From positions 1 through 64,000 of the forward strand of contig JAEEMF010000026.1 in the NCBI GenBank assembly GCA_016283075.1: a stretch of DNA of 64,000 nucleotides. The letters are read 5' to 3'. Each line of letters starts with the position of its first letter. Positions within the stretch are counted from its first letter, which is position 1. This DNA comes from Bacilli bacterium (GTDB taxonomy: Bacteria > Bacillota_I > Bacilli_A > RF39 > UBA660). The notes under the pieces are model-generated. The model was not told the origin of the DNA. It saw nothing but the letters and a program-made list of their open reading frames with translations, and ran no database searches. A program made the position numbers and the translations under genes. Shown one piece after another: positions 51,173 through 61,169 of the stretch.

Positions 51173-52210
51173 ATGACACATGTTAGTTTTGCTGTTGTAT
51201 TAAAGGATTATTTGAATGAGAACAATATATCAAATAAGGAATTCGCTGCTAGAATAGGAATTACACCAAAACATTTAATAGATATTTTATCTGGTGAAGT
51301 AGAATTATCTACTTCCATTATTCAATCAATTTCTGTAGTTACTAATATTCCAGTTGACTATATTATTAAATTTGAAGAAAATCATCGAATGGAAAATGAA
51401 ATCGAGAAGTTTTTAAACGAAAAAAATATTTCTTTAACGCAATACTTGAATAAGTTTTCATATAGGGAATTACTTAAAAATAAATGGATTCAATTTGTTC
51501 ATGTCGATGATAAGATGACTACATTAATGGATATATTAAAGTATTTAAGAGTTTCAAAACCTGATATTTTATATAAATTGGATAAAAATATATTATATAA
51601 AAGCAAAAATGACAAACCTGAGTTGTTGATGATTTGGTTAGAAAGATGTTATAGAATTGCAAAAGATCAAAAAGTTGCTGCTTATAATAAGGATAATATT
51701 GAATTGATTGTTGATTATATAAATACATGTGCAAAAAATGGTGAATTCAGTGAGAAAGACTTGATTAAAACTTTTAATAAATATGGAATAAAATTAGTTA
51801 TTCAAGAAGATTTGCCTGGTTCTAAAATTCGAGGTGCATTTAAGGTTAATAAAGATACTCCATCTATATATATAACATATAAGCATAAAAGAATAGCAGA
51901 TATATATTTTGCGTTATTACATGAATTGGCTCATTGTAAGAGTGATTTTAATCAAGCTAAGGCATCAAGTATGGTTTCATATGATGATGGCAATTGTGAA
52001 GATAAAGCTGATAAACAAGCTTTAAATTGGATGGTTGATGATAAGTATTATCAAGATATTATATCGAAATCCTTTTATGATATTGATAATGAGAATAAAT
52101 ATCCAAAGTGTTTTATTTTGTATCGATTAGCTTTAGATAAACGAATTGAATTTTCGAATGAATATTATCAATTATATAATTATGTTATAGATTCCAATGA
52201 TTTAAAGTGA
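51173..52210 (+). CDS. HTH-XRE antitoxin with an ImmA/IrrE-type metalloprotease domain
   Basis: A 345-aa protein. The N-terminal HTH (residues ~20-60) is typical HigA/XRE: I-S-N-K-E-F-A-A-R-I-G-I-T-P-K-H-L-I-D-I-L-S-G. After a helical linker, the C-terminal half has A-L-L-H-E-L-A-H-C-K-S-D-F, a zinc-protease H-E-x-x-H motif (His250, Glu251, His254), with E-D-K-A-D-K-Q-A-L-N-W the likely third ligand region, as in ImmA/IrrE proteins. It probably represses its own promoter through the palindrome at 50708-50735. I start at ATG 51173 (AAGGTGAT before it); ATG 51158, overlapping the toxin stop, is the alternative. Confidence 0.82.
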   Translation: MTHVSFAVVLKDYLNENNISNKEFAARIGITPKHLIDILSGEVELSTSIIQSISVVTNIPVDYIIKFEENHRMENEIEKFLNEKNISLTQYLNKFSYRELLKNKWIQFVHVDDKMTTLMDILKYLRVSKPDILYKLDKNILYKSKNDKPELLMIWLERCYRIAKDQKVAAYNKDNIELIVDYINTCAKNGEFSEKDLIKTFNKYGIKLVIQEDLPGSKIRGAFKVNKDTPSIYITYKHKRIADIYFALLHELAHCKSDFNQAKASSMVSYDDGNCEDKADKQALNWMVDDKYYQDIISKSFYDIDNENKYPKCFILYRLALDKRIEFSNEYYQLYNYVIDSNDLK

Positions 52211-52244
52211 TAATTTTCTGTATATTTTTATTTTTTTCAAAGCG

Positions 52245-52271
52245 AGAACATCAATTGATGTTCTTTTTTTG
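52245..52271 (+). terminator. Intrinsic terminator after the toxin-antitoxin genes
   Basis: AGAACATCAA (52245-52254) / TTGATGTTCT (52255-52264) directly joined, then T7. Confidence 0.87.
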
Positions 52272-52296
52272 TCCTTTACTTTTTTACTATATTTGT

Positions 52297-52330
52297 TATA
52301 ATTATAGTAGATAATAGGGAGGCTATTATC
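52297..52330 (+). promoter_or_regulatory. arc promoter and leader hairpin with GGAGG loop
   Basis: An extended -10, TGTTATAAT (TATAAT at 52297-52302), is followed by the perfect inverted repeat GATAATAG (52310-52317) / CTATTATC (52323-52330) around GGAGG. It sits at the expected 5' end of the arc transcript, so it can be an operator or an mRNA 5' hairpin. The GGAGG is too far from the arcA start to be its ribosome site. Confidence 0.6.
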
Positions 52331-52364
52331 ATATATAGATATTATGATAGAAAGGGTGAAAAAT

Positions 52365-53612
52365 GTGAGTAATATTCATGTTACAAGTGAGATAGGAAAA
52401 CTTCAAAAAGTATTACTTCATAGACCTGGAAATGAACTACTTAATTTAACTCCAGATACATTAAGTGAACTTTTATTTGATGATATTCCATATTTACCAT
52501 ATGCTCAAAGGGAACATGATGCTTTTGCTAAAATATTAAAGACTAATGGTGTAGAAGTTGTATACTTAGAAGACTTAATGGCTGAAGTAATATCAGAGTC
52601 TGAAATAGTTCGTTCGGATTTTATTAAACAGTTTATTTTAGAAGCTGGTATTAATACTATAAAATATCAAAACTTAACATATAAGTTTTTAGATAGTATT
52701 AAAAATCCTAAGGAATTAGTTCTTAAGACTATGGCTGGTATACAAGTAGGTGATCTTCCTGCTAGTAAGAGATTAGTTGAAAAAACTTTAGTTGATGAGA
52801 TAGATACACCTGATAAGTTTATTGCTAAACCTATGCCTAATTTATATTTTACAAGAGATAATTTTGCTAGTGTAGGAGAAGGTGTAGATATTAATCATAT
52901 GTACTCTGAAACTAGAAATAGAGAATGTATTTATGCGGAATATATATTTAAGTATCATCCAGATTATAAGGATACTCCTAAATACTATAGTAGAAGTTAT
53001 AACTGGTCTACTGAAGGAGGAGATTTACTTAATATAAATGATCATATTATTGCTATTGGTATTAGTCAAAGAACTGAGCCTGCGGCTATTGATCAGTTAG
53101 CTAAGAACTTATTTAAAGATGATACATGTAAAATAGATACTGTATTAGCATTTAAAATACCTTCATCAAGAGCATTCATGCATCTTGATACAGTATTTAC
53201 TCATATTGATAAGTATACATTTACTTATCATCCAGGTATTACTGATACTTTAGAAGTATATGAGATTACTGAAGGATATGATCCTGATACATTTGAAGAT
53301 TTAAATGTTAAAAAGGTAGAGGGTTCTTTAAGTGAAATACTTGAGAAGTATATGAATCATAAAGTTAAACTTATTCCTTGCGGAGCAGGAGATAGAGTAG
53401 CATCAGAACGTGAACAATGGAATGATGGATCTAATACTTTATGCATCGCTCCTGGAACAGTTATTGTTTATGATAGAAATAATGTTACTAATGAGGCTTT
53501 AAGAAAAGCTGGTATTAAAGTAATAGAAATAAAAGGTGCAGAGTTAGGACGTGGACGTGGAGGCCCAAGATGTATGAGTATGCCACTAGTTAGGGGGAAT
53601 GTTAAATGGTAG
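52365..53612 (+). CDS. arcA: Arginine deiminase
   Basis: A 415-aa arginine deiminase, which turns arginine into citrulline and ammonia, the first step of the ADI pathway. Signatures are [12 protein letters not shown] (residues ~10-21), [23 protein letters not shown] (catalytic His and Asp), and [12 protein letters not shown] with catalytic Cys403. I start at GTG 52365, after AAAGGGTG; the frame opens at ATG 52344 but without a site. The stop overlaps arcB by 7 nt (ATGGTAG), so the products are translationally coupled. Confidence 0.96.
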   Translation: MSNIHVTSEIGKLQKVLLHRPGNELLNLTPDTLSELLFDDIPYLPYAQREHDAFAKILKTNGVEVVYLEDLMAEVISESEIVRSDFIKQFILEAGINTIKYQNLTYKFLDSIKNPKELVLKTMAGIQVGDLPASKRLVEKTLVDEIDTPDKFIAKPMPNLYFTRDNFASVGEGVDINHMYSETRNRECIYAEYIFKYHPDYKDTPKYYSRSYNWSTEGGDLLNINDHIIAIGISQRTEPAAIDQLAKNLFKDDTCKIDTVLAFKIPSSRAFMHLDTVFTHIDKYTFTYHPGITDTLEVYEITEGYDPDTFEDLNVKKVEGSLSEILEKYMNHKVKLIPCGAGDRVASEREQWNDGSNTLCIAPGTVIVYDRNNVTNEALRKAGIKVIEIKGAELGRGRGGPRCMSMPLVRGNVKW

Positions 53613-54595
53613 ACTTAAGAGGTAGAGATTTTTTAACTCTTCTAGATTTTACTCCAGAAGAAATAAATCATCTTTTAAAAGTAGCACTTGATTTAAAAAA
53701 GAAAAAAAGAAATGGAAGAAAGCATGAATACCTAAAAGGTAAACAAGTTGCTTTAATCTTTGAAAAAGATTCAACTAGAACTAGATGTGCTTTTGAAGCA
53801 GGAGCAAATGATTTAGGTATGCATGCTACTTATCTAGGACCTACTGGTAGTCAATTAGGTAAAAAAGAAACTATAGAAGATACTGCAAGAGTACTTGATA
53901 AAATGTATGATGGTATAGAATATCGTGGTTTTGATCAAGATACAGTAGAAGCTCTTGCTAAATACTCTAAAGTTCCTGTTTGGAATGGTCTTACTAATGA
54001 ATACCATCCAACACAAATGCTTGCAGATGTTATGACAGTACTAGAAGAGTTTGGTTCCTTAAAAGGTAAAAAGTTAGTATTTTGCGGAGATGCTAGAAAT
54101 AATGTAGGAAACTCACTTATGATAGTATGTTCTAAACTTGGTATGAACTTTGCTTGCTGCGCTCCTAAAGAGCTTTGGCCAAACGAAGTACTAGTTGATA
54201 GATGTAAAGAAATTTGTAAGGAAACAGGAGCAACTATTGAAATGACAGAAGACATTATGGAAGGTACTAAAGGAGCAGATGCTCTTTATACTGATGTATG
54301 GGTTTCAATGGGTGAACCTATGGAGTTATGGGAAGAAAGAATTAAACTTTTAAAACCATATCAAATTAATATGGATGTAATGAAGAATGCTAAAAAAACA
54401 GCTATCTTCTTACACTGCTTACCATCTTTCCACAATAATGAAACTACTATTGGAAAAGATATAGAAGAAAAATTTGGATTAAAAGAAATGGAAGTTACTG
54501 ATGAAGTATTTGAGTCTAGTCAATCAAGAGTATTCGAAGAAGCAGAAAATAGACTTCATACTATTAAAGCAGTAATGTTGGAGACGTTAAAATGA
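53606..54595 (+). CDS. arcB: Ornithine carbamoyltransferase (catabolic)
   Basis: A 329-aa ornithine carbamoyltransferase, which in the ADI pathway splits citrulline with phosphate into ornithine and carbamoyl phosphate. The phosphate loop is K-D-S-T-R-T-R (residues ~51-57), H-P-T-Q occurs as Y-H-P-T-Q-M-L-A-D, the ornithine loop is [14 protein letters not shown], and catalytic Cys is in F-L-H-C-L-P-S-F-H. The catabolic role is inferred from the arcA-B-C order. It overlaps arcA by 7 nt and the next gene by ATGA. Confidence 0.95.
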   Translation: MVDLRGRDFLTLLDFTPEEINHLLKVALDLKKKKRNGRKHEYLKGKQVALIFEKDSTRTRCAFEAGANDLGMHATYLGPTGSQLGKKETIEDTARVLDKMYDGIEYRGFDQDTVEALAKYSKVPVWNGLTNEYHPTQMLADVMTVLEEFGSLKGKKLVFCGDARNNVGNSLMIVCSKLGMNFACCAPKELWPNEVLVDRCKEICKETGATIEMTEDIMEGTKGADALYTDVWVSMGEPMELWEERIKLLKPYQINMDVMKNAKKTAIFLHCLPSFHNNETTIGKDIEEKFGLKEMEVTDEVFESSQSRVFEEAENRLHTIKAVMLETLK

Positions 54596-56970
54596 GTAAA
54601 TTAGTTATTGCCTTAGGCGGAAATGCTCTTGGTAAAAATGCTAAAGAGCAACATGATTTACTTGATGAAACTGCTAAACATATAGTTGATTTAGTAGAGT
54701 CAGGTAATGATGTAGTAATAACTCATGGTAATGGACCACAAGTTGGTATGATATATAATGACATGAAGAAAGATAATATGCCATTTGCTGAAAGCGGTGC
54801 CATGAGTCAAGGTTATATTGGATATCAATTACAACAAGCTTTAAAAGATGAACTTAATAGAAGAAAAATTGATAAAGATGTTGCAACTGTAGTAACACAA
54901 GTACTAGTAGATGCTAAAGATAAAGCATTTGAAAATCCAACTAAACCTATTGGTGAATTCTTAACTAAAGAAGAAGCTGATGAACTTCATAAAAAGAATC
55001 ACTATATTTATAAAGAAGATGCAGGAAGAGGTTATAGAAGAGTAGTAGCATCTCCTAAACCACTTGAAATAATAGAACTTGATACAATTAAAAACTTACT
55101 TGAACAAGGTACTATTGTTATTGCTTGTGGTGGAGGAGGAGTTCCAGTCGTAAAGACTAGAACCGAAGGTTATGAAGGAATAGATGCTGTAATAGATAAA
55201 GATAGAACAAGTGCTTTACTTGCTAAAAGTATTATGGCTGATAAACTTCTTATACTTACTACTGTAGATAAAGTATCTATTAATTATAGAAAAGAAAATG
55301 AAGAAAGATTATCAGAACTTTCTATATCAGATGCTAGAGTATATATAAGAAATGGACACTTTGAAGAAGGAAGTATGCTTCCTAAAATAGAGTCTGCTAT
55401 GGACTTTGTTAAATACTCTGGTAATGAAGCAATTATCTCTAGTTTAGATAAAGCAGAAGCTGCTTTAAAAGGTAAAACTGGTACTAGAATATTTAGACCA
55501 GAAATAAAAGAAGATAAACCTAAGAGAAGAGTATCATTCTCACTAAGTGCATTTACAATTATAATGCTTTTAATATTTATACTTGCAGCTATAACTCACT
55601 TTTTACCAAAAGCACAATTTGATATATATGGTGAGTTATTAAATGGATCAGGTGTTAAACCTGCAAGTTTATCTGAAACACTTTTAGCACCAATCAAAGG
55701 ATTTGGTGATGCAATTGATATTTGTGTATTCGTTTTAATACTAGGAGCATTCTTAAAAGTAGTAAATGCTACTAATGCTATTGAAACAGGAATTCAAGTA
55801 TTAATTAAGAAATTAAAAGGAAAAGAACTAATGTTAATAGCAATTCTTATGGCAGTATTCTCAATAGGAGGTACTACTTACGGAATGCTAGAAGAAACAG
55901 TTGGTTTCTATGCCTTACTTGCAGCTACAATGGTTATGGCAGGTATGGATACAATAGTATCATCTGCTGTAGTACTTCTAGGTGCTGGATCTGGTGTACT
56001 TGGTTCAACGGTAAATCCATTTGCCGTAGGAGTAGCAATAGATGCTGCTAAAAGCGTAGGAATAGAAGTTAACCAAGGAGTAATCATTGGTATAGGAGCA
56101 ATCCTATGGATTACTACATTATTAATAAGTATATTCTTTGTAACAAGATATGCTAAAAAAGTTATTAAGAAAAAAGGTTCTACAATTCTAAGTTTACAAG
56201 AACAAAGAAATATGGAAGCTACTTATGGAGATAATGGTAATAAGAAAGAAGCTAAACTTACTGGAAAACAAAAAGTAACTTTAATACTATTTGGTTTAAC
56301 ATTCTTAGTAATGATAGTATCATTTATACCATGGGAAGACTTTGGAGTAACATTATTTGCTAACTCTAAGTTTATTGGATTATCTTGGCTTGCCGGTTGT
56401 CCTTTAGGACAGTGGTACTTCCAAGAAGCAACACTTTGGTTCTTAATAGCAACAATAATAATTGCTATTATTAATAGAATGAAAGAAAAAGAAATCGTTG
56501 ACCTACTTGTTGATGGAGCAGATGATATGGTAGGAGTTATTTTAATAATCGCTCTTGCTAGAGGCGCATCAGTACTTATGAGTGTAACTCATTTAGATAA
56601 CTATATTATCTATAATGCAGCAGAAGCATTAAAACATGTACCAGCTGTAGTATTTGCACCACTTAACTATATACTTCATGTAGGTCTATCTGTACTAGTT
56701 CCTTCATCATCAGGACTTGCAACACTTTCAGCTCCAATCATTGCACCACTTGCACATGAAATAGGATATAGTGTTGAAACTACTTTAATGGAAATGGTTG
56801 CTGCTAATGGATTTGTAAATTTATTTACTCCAACATGTGGTGCAATCATGGGAGGACTAGCCCTTGCTAAAGTAGAATACTCTACATGGCTTAAATGGGT
56901 ATTTAAAGTATTAGTAGTAATATTTATAGTTAATATATTACTTCTTACTTTAGGAATGATATTCTTATAA
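54592..56970 (+). CDS. arcC: Carbamate kinase fused to an ArcD/YfcC-like transporter
   Basis: A 792-aa two-part protein. Residues ~1-305 are carbamate kinase: A-L-G-G-N-A-L-G at the start, [27 protein letters not shown], and a final [10 protein letters not shown]. This makes ATP from carbamoyl phosphate. From ~residue 320 a YfcC/ArcD-type carrier with about 11-12 helices follows ([31 protein letters not shown]). The two are in one frame through a short linker K-E-D-K-P-K-R-R. In most bacteria arcC and arcD are separate. It probably couples arginine/ornithine exchange to the ATP-forming step. Confidence 0.92.
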   Translation: MSKLVIALGGNALGKNAKEQHDLLDETAKHIVDLVESGNDVVITHGNGPQVGMIYNDMKKDNMPFAESGAMSQGYIGYQLQQALKDELNRRKIDKDVATVVTQVLVDAKDKAFENPTKPIGEFLTKEEADELHKKNHYIYKEDAGRGYRRVVASPKPLEIIELDTIKNLLEQGTIVIACGGGGVPVVKTRTEGYEGIDAVIDKDRTSALLAKSIMADKLLILTTVDKVSINYRKENEERLSELSISDARVYIRNGHFEEGSMLPKIESAMDFVKYSGNEAIISSLDKAEAALKGKTGTRIFRPEIKEDKPKRRVSFSLSAFTIIMLLIFILAAITHFLPKAQFDIYGELLNGSGVKPASLSETLLAPIKGFGDAIDICVFVLILGAFLKVVNATNAIETGIQVLIKKLKGKELMLIAILMAVFSIGGTTYGMLEETVGFYALLAATMVMAGMDTIVSSAVVLLGAGSGVLGSTVNPFAVGVAIDAAKSVGIEVNQGVIIGIGAILWITTLLISIFFVTRYAKKVIKKKGSTILSLQEQRNMEATYGDNGNKKEAKLTGKQKVTLILFGLTFLVMIVSFIPWEDFGVTLFANSKFIGLSWLAGCPLGQWYFQEATLWFLIATIIIAIINRMKEKEIVDLLVDGADDMVGVILIIALARGASVLMSVTHLDNYIIYNAAEALKHVPAVVFAPLNYILHVGLSVLVPSSSGLATLSAPIIAPLAHEIGYSVETTLMEMVAANGFVNLFTPTCGAIMGGLALAKVEYSTWLKWVFKVLVVIFIVNILLLTLGMIFL

Positions 56971-56997
56971 GAGCATTTATAAATGCTCTTTTTTTTT
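56970..56997 (+). terminator. Intrinsic terminator of the arc operon
   Basis: AGAGCATTT (56970-56978) / AAATGCTCT (56981-56989) with T8. Confidence 0.88.
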
Positions 56998-57037
56998 ATA
57001 ATAAATGTTGTTATAATATTTATAATAGGTGAAGAAT

Positions 57038-58465
57038 ATGAAAAAGAGATTATTATTTTTAATACTTATATTAATGCTTTTTATAACAGGATGTTCTTCT
57101 AGAAAAGAAGGAGAACTTATACTTGTTACTGAAGCCGGATTTGCTCCTTATGAATACTATAGTGGAGGAGAAATAGTCGGTGTAGATATCGATATAGTTA
57201 AAGAAATAGCTAAAAGAGTAAATAAGAAATTAGTAATAAAAGATGTTGCATTTGATTCAATTATTAGTGAAGTAAAAACTGGTAAATCAGACATAGGTGC
57301 AGCAGGAATCTCATATACAGAAGAAAGAGCAAAAGAAGTAACTTTTACTATAGATTATGCTTCATCTAAACAAATGATAATAGTTAAAAAAGGTAGTACA
57401 ATTACAAGTACTAATAATCTTACTGGTAAAGTAGCAGTACAGCTTGGTACTACAGCAGATGCCTTTTTAACAGGAAATAATAAAGTAGATCTTGTAAGAG
57501 AAAAGAAATTCTTAGCATGTATACAAGATTTAAAAGATGATAAAGTAGTAGCAGTAGTAATGGATGAACTACCTGCTAAAGAGTTAATTACAAGTGATAT
57601 GGTAATACTAGATGAACCACTTGTAGTAGATTCTTACGGAATGGTAGTATCTAAAGATAATAAAGAACTACTTGATGTAGCAAATACTGTTATAAAAGAG
57701 TTAAAAGAATCCGGTAAAATAGATGAAATGATTATAAATCACTCTCTAAGTGATAAAGAAGAAAAAGAAGAAAAACTAACCTTTTATAAAAGAATATATA
57801 ATAGTTTAATATATGATAAAAGATATGAATATATCTTAGAAGGTTTAGTAAATACTTTAATAATAGCACTAGGTGCAGTAGTAATAGGTTTAGTAATAGG
57901 AACACTCCTAGCTATTATTAGAAACTATTATGATAATACTAATAAACTAAGACTACTAAATGGATTTGCTAAACTATACGTTAATATAATAAGAGGTACA
58001 CCTTCAATCTTGCAGCTTATGATTATTTACTACGTTATATTTAGTCAAACATCAGTAAATATAGTACTTGTTGGTATACTATCATTTGGTATTAATAGCG
58101 GAGCATATGTTGCAGAAATTATCCGTGGCGGCTTAAACGCTGTTGATAAAGGACAAATAGAAGCTGGATATGCTCTAGGACTAAATTATAGAAGTGTAAT
58201 TAACCATATAGTATTTCCACAAGCTTTAAAGAGTACTATTCCTAGTTTAGGAAATGAATTTATTACACTTGTCAAAGAAACATCCGTAGGAGCATATATC
58301 GGAATAGTAGAACTTACTAAAGCATCCGATATAATCGCATCAAGAACTTATGATTATTTCTTACCATTAATATTAATTGCTTTAATATACTTAGTAATTA
58401 CATATGTACTTAGTAAACTTGTAAGTAAAGTAGAAAAGAGGCTTAATAAAAATGCTAGAAATTAA
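57038..58465 (+). CDS. Polar amino acid ABC transporter, substrate-binding protein fused to permease
   Basis: A 475-aa protein. It is a lipoprotein by its start (L-F-I-T-G-C-S-S lipobox, Cys ~20). Residues ~30-240 are a family 3 solute-binding domain (E-A-G-F-A-P-Y-E-Y-Y, G-V-D-I-D-I-V-K-E-I-A, G-I-S-Y-T-E-E-R). The second part (~265-470) is a HisM/GlnP-type permease with the E-A-G-Y-A-L-G-L-N-Y-R...P-Q-A-L-K coupling loop. Start is ATG 57038, since GTG 57029 is in the AGGTGA site. Its ATPase overlaps by 14 nt. Its place after the arc operon suggests arginine uptake; glutamine or other polar amino acids are equally compatible with the sequence. Confidence 0.9.
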   Translation: MKKRLLFLILILMLFITGCSSRKEGELILVTEAGFAPYEYYSGGEIVGVDIDIVKEIAKRVNKKLVIKDVAFDSIISEVKTGKSDIGAAGISYTEERAKEVTFTIDYASSKQMIIVKKGSTITSTNNLTGKVAVQLGTTADAFLTGNNKVDLVREKKFLACIQDLKDDKVVAVVMDELPAKELITSDMVILDEPLVVDSYGMVVSKDNKELLDVANTVIKELKESGKIDEMIINHSLSDKEEKEEKLTFYKRIYNSLIYDKRYEYILEGLVNTLIIALGAVVIGLVIGTLLAIIRNYYDNTNKLRLLNGFAKLYVNIIRGTPSILQLMIIYYVIFSQTSVNIVLVGILSFGINSGAYVAEIIRGGLNAVDKGQIEAGYALGLNYRSVINHIVFPQALKSTIPSLGNEFITLVKETSVGAYIGIVELTKASDIIASRTYDYFLPLILIALIYLVITYVLSKLVSKVEKRLNKNARN

Positions 58466-59177
58466 AAATTTAAAGAAATCATTTGGAAATAAAATAGTTT
58501 TAAAAGGAATAAGTCTTAATGTATATAAAGGAGATATTATTGGTATAATAGGTCCTTCTGGATGTGGTAAATCAACACTACTAAGATGTATAAACTACTT
58601 AGAAAAACCAACAAGTGGAAAGATTATATTTAAAGGTAATACTATAGATGAAAAAGATAACTTAGAAGAACTAAGAATGAAAGTAGGTATGGTTTTTCAG
58701 CAGTTTAACTTATTTAATAATTTAACTATTATGGACAACATAATACTTGCTCCTGTTAAACTAAAATTACTTACTAAAAAAGAAGCTAAAGTAGAGGCTT
58801 TAAAACTACTAGATCAAATAGGACTAGCTGATAAAATAAATAATTATCCTTCAGAATTATCTGGAGGTCAAAAACAAAGAATAGCAATAGTAAGAGCACT
58901 TATTATGAAACCAGATATAATGCTATTTGATGAACCAACATCAGCTCTAGATCCAGAGATGATAGGTGAAGTAACAAATCTAATGCAAAATATTGCAAGA
59001 GATGGTATGACTATGATAGTCGTATCTCATGAAATGAACTTTATTAAAAACTTCTGTAATAGAGTAATATTTATGGAAGAAGGAAATATTATAGAAGATG
59101 GTACTCCATCTGAAATATTTAATTATCCTAAAGATGATAGATTAAAAGAGTTCTTATCTAAAGTAAAGAATAAGTAA
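58452..59177 (+). CDS. Polar amino acid ABC transporter ATPase
   Basis: A 241-aa ATPase of the GlnQ/HisP/ArtP branch. Walker A G-P-S-G-C-G-K-S-T (residues 34-42), V-F-Q-Q-F-N-L-F-N-N (Q-loop), L-S-G-G-Q-K-Q-R, Walker B I-M-L-F-D-E-P-T-S-A-L-D-P-E and V-S-H-E-M (H-loop) are all intact. It overlaps the SBP-permease gene by 14 nt and so forms a two-gene transporter. Confidence 0.93.
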   Translation: MLEIKNLKKSFGNKIVLKGISLNVYKGDIIGIIGPSGCGKSTLLRCINYLEKPTSGKIIFKGNTIDEKDNLEELRMKVGMVFQQFNLFNNLTIMDNIILAPVKLKLLTKKEAKVEALKLLDQIGLADKINNYPSELSGGQKQRIAIVRALIMKPDIMLFDEPTSALDPEMIGEVTNLMQNIARDGMTMIVVSHEMNFIKNFCNRVIFMEEGNIIEDGTPSEIFNYPKDDRLKEFLSKVKNK

Positions 59178-59203
59178 AGTTTGTAACTTTATTTATTCTT
59201 TTT
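59169..59203 (+). terminator. Intrinsic terminator after the ABC transporter
   Basis: AATAAGTAAAGTT / AACTTTATTTATT with one mismatch, loop TGT, then a T run. Confidence 0.75.
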
Positions 59204-59229
59204 TGATATAATAAAATTAGGTGATTAAA

Positions 59230-59622
59230 ATGAAAGAAAAGTCATGCGGAATGATTGTTATTAACGACGGTAAAGTACTAATCGTTAAACAAAACTCTGG
59301 ATTCTATGGATTTCCTAAAGGACACATGGAAGAAGGAGAAACAGAAATAGAAACAGCAATAAGAGAAACTAGAGAAGAAACTAATATTGAAAGTTATGTT
59401 ACTAGTGAAAAAAGATATTCTATTTCATATCCTATAAAAAATGGTATACCTAAAGAAGTAGTATACTTTGTAGGAAAAACAGATGGAGTAATTAATCCTA
59501 AAAATCAAGAAGCAGAAGTAGCAGAAATACTATTTGTAGATATAGATAAAGTAAGAGATACTCTTACATTTGATAATTTAAAAGAACTTTGGGATGAAGT
59601 TCTAAAGGATTTAAATGATTAA
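59230..59622 (+). CDS. Nudix hydrolase
   Basis: A 130-aa Nudix protein. The Nudix box is G-H-M-E-E-G-E-T-E-I-E-T-A-I-R-E-T-R-E-E-T-N-I (residues ~34-56), matching G-x5-E-x7-R-E-x-x-E-E. The G-F-P-K-G-H-M start of the box is typical of Ap4A hydrolase-like members. Substrate not determinable. ATG 59230, not GTG 59221 (which is in the AGGTGAT site). The next gene overlaps its end by 8 nt. Confidence 0.9.
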   Translation: MKEKSCGMIVINDGKVLIVKQNSGFYGFPKGHMEEGETEIETAIRETREETNIESYVTSEKRYSISYPIKNGIPKEVVYFVGKTDGVINPKNQEAEVAEILFVDIDKVRDTLTFDNLKELWDEVLKDLND

Positions 59623-60094
59623 ATTAGTACCGTTTAATGAATGTTATAAAGAAGTATATAATCTATATAATGATATTCCCAAAGAAGAAGTAGGAAGTAT
59701 TAATCATTTTTACGGTTTAAGTAGAGGTGATTATCTTACTAACTGTAAGGAATATTTAAAAGATATAGATACTAAAAGATATATTTTATTTGATAATGAC
59801 AACCCAGTAGGAGAACTAGGTATAAGAACTACTATAAATGATTACTGGGTTAATAAAGGAAGTCAAATATATTATAAAATAAGATTAAGTCAGAGAAATA
59901 AAGGATATGGTAATCTTATTTTAAAATTTGGACTTATGGAAGCAAGAAAACTAGGATTTAAAAAAATAAGAATAAACTGTAATGATAATAATATAGCATC
60001 TAAAAAAGTTATTCAAAATAATGGAGGAATCCTAGATATAGCTAGTTATCCTACAGAAGAAGGAACTAGTTCAAGTTATGTAATAACTTTATAA
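59615..60094 (+). CDS. GNAT-family acetyltransferase
   Basis: A 159-aa GNAT-like protein: V-G-E-L-G-I-R-T in the central strand and R-L-S-Q-R-N-K-G-Y-G-N-L-I-L-K (Q/R-x-x-G-x-G acetyl-CoA loop, residues ~92-106), then I-R-I-N-C-N-D-N-N-I-A-S-K-K-V-I-Q-N-N-G-G. Acceptor unknown. Start ATG 59615 overlaps the Nudix stop. Confidence 0.85.
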   Translation: MIKLVPFNECYKEVYNLYNDIPKEEVGSINHFYGLSRGDYLTNCKEYLKDIDTKRYILFDNDNPVGELGIRTTINDYWVNKGSQIYYKIRLSQRNKGYGNLILKFGLMEARKLGFKKIRINCNDNNIASKKVIQNNGGILDIASYPTEEGTSSSYVITL

Positions 60095-60096
60095 AA

Positions 60097-60124
60097 TTGA
60101 CAAAATACATAATAATGATAGAAT
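60097..60124 (+). promoter_or_regulatory. Promoter of the acyltransferase gene
   Basis: TTGACA (60097-60102), 16 nt, TAGAAT (60119-60124), 37 nt before ATG. Confidence 0.7.
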
Positions 60125-60160
60125 ATACCTTAATAAAAAGGGAATAATGGGGGTAAAAAT

Positions 60161-61111
60161 ATGGAAGAGTTACATAAAAATCTTGAAGAGATGACAGTAT
60201 CTGAAAGAAAAGAATACTATGAAGCATTAAGAGAAAAATGCTTTAATTTAGAACATAAACAATTAGATATTGGTCAAGGAATAATTAAAAAAGTATATCC
60301 ACTACTTCGTAATTATAAAATCGAAATAGAGGGTGAAGAAAATGTTCCTAAATATAGAAATGTACTATTTGTAGCAAATCATAGTAATTCACATGATGCA
60401 TTTACTGCTTATGAAACATTTTCTCTTCTAGGTAGAAATGGTAGTGAAATGGTTGGTTCTGACTGTTTAGTACCTGCTACAAGAAAGATATTCGATATTT
60501 CTGATGCTACACTACTTGATAGATATAGCAAGGAAGAATGTCAAAATGCCGCTAGTATTATGGCACACAAATTATTAAATGGTAAAAATGGATGGATCTA
60601 TGGTGAAAGTACATGGAATTTACATCCTACTTTACCGATGCATAATATTAAAAATGGAGCAGTAAAAATATCATTAATATCAGAAGTTCCTGTTGTTCCG
60701 GTTATAGTTGAATACGTAGAAAATGAAGGAATAATTAAATCTGAAAGTAAGTTAATTAATAGATGTATAATTCGATTTGGTAAGCCAATGTACTTTAATT
60801 ATACTGATTCTTTACCAGTTCAATCAAAACGTATTACTGATGAAATGACACGTATGAGAAAAGAGCTATGGAAAGAACTTGGTATTAAAAGAGATTCTTT
60901 AGATGATATAGATAAACTTGAATACCTAAATCATACTTATATTAAAAAGTTTAAAGCTTTAGGTTTTACATATGATTCTGAAAAAGAAGAAAAGTTTTTA
61001 CTATATTTAAATGGTGAACCAAGAGAAAATGAATATACCTTAAATGAAGAGGGAATCTTTGTTCCAGGTATTACTAAAAAAGATTCTAAGATAAGAAAAT
61101 TATTTAAATAA
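60161..61111 (+). CDS. PlsC-type 1-acylglycerol-3-phosphate acyltransferase-like protein
   Basis: A 316-aa acyltransferase. The catalytic N-H-x4-D motif is A-N-H-S-N-S-H-D (His74, Asp79), preceded by V-L-F-V-A, and the second motif is I-Y-G-E-S-T-W-N-L-H-P in place of the usual F-P-E-G-T-R-S. A third, P-V-V-P-V-I-V-E-Y, also fits. These enzymes add the second acyl chain in phospholipid synthesis; some relatives acylate other acceptors. The N-terminal ~45 and C-terminal ~90 residues are outside the core. No clear membrane helix. AATGGGGGT precedes ATG. Confidence 0.85.
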   Translation: MEELHKNLEEMTVSERKEYYEALREKCFNLEHKQLDIGQGIIKKVYPLLRNYKIEIEGEENVPKYRNVLFVANHSNSHDAFTAYETFSLLGRNGSEMVGSDCLVPATRKIFDISDATLLDRYSKEECQNAASIMAHKLLNGKNGWIYGESTWNLHPTLPMHNIKNGAVKISLISEVPVVPVIVEYVENEGIIKSESKLINRCIIRFGKPMYFNYTDSLPVQSKRITDEMTRMRKELWKELGIKRDSLDDIDKLEYLNHTYIKKFKALGFTYDSEKEEKFLLYLNGEPRENEYTLNEEGIFVPGITKKDSKIRKLFK

Positions 61112-61127
61112 TTTTCTTATTTTTTTA
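61091..61127 (+). terminator. Intrinsic terminator, 30-bp palindrome
   Basis: ATAAGAAAATTATTT / AAATAATTTTCTTAT joined without a loop and followed by T7; it includes the stop codon. Confidence 0.85.
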
Positions 61128-61169
61128 TTATGTATATGCTATAATTAATATGTAGGATAGGTGATATAT

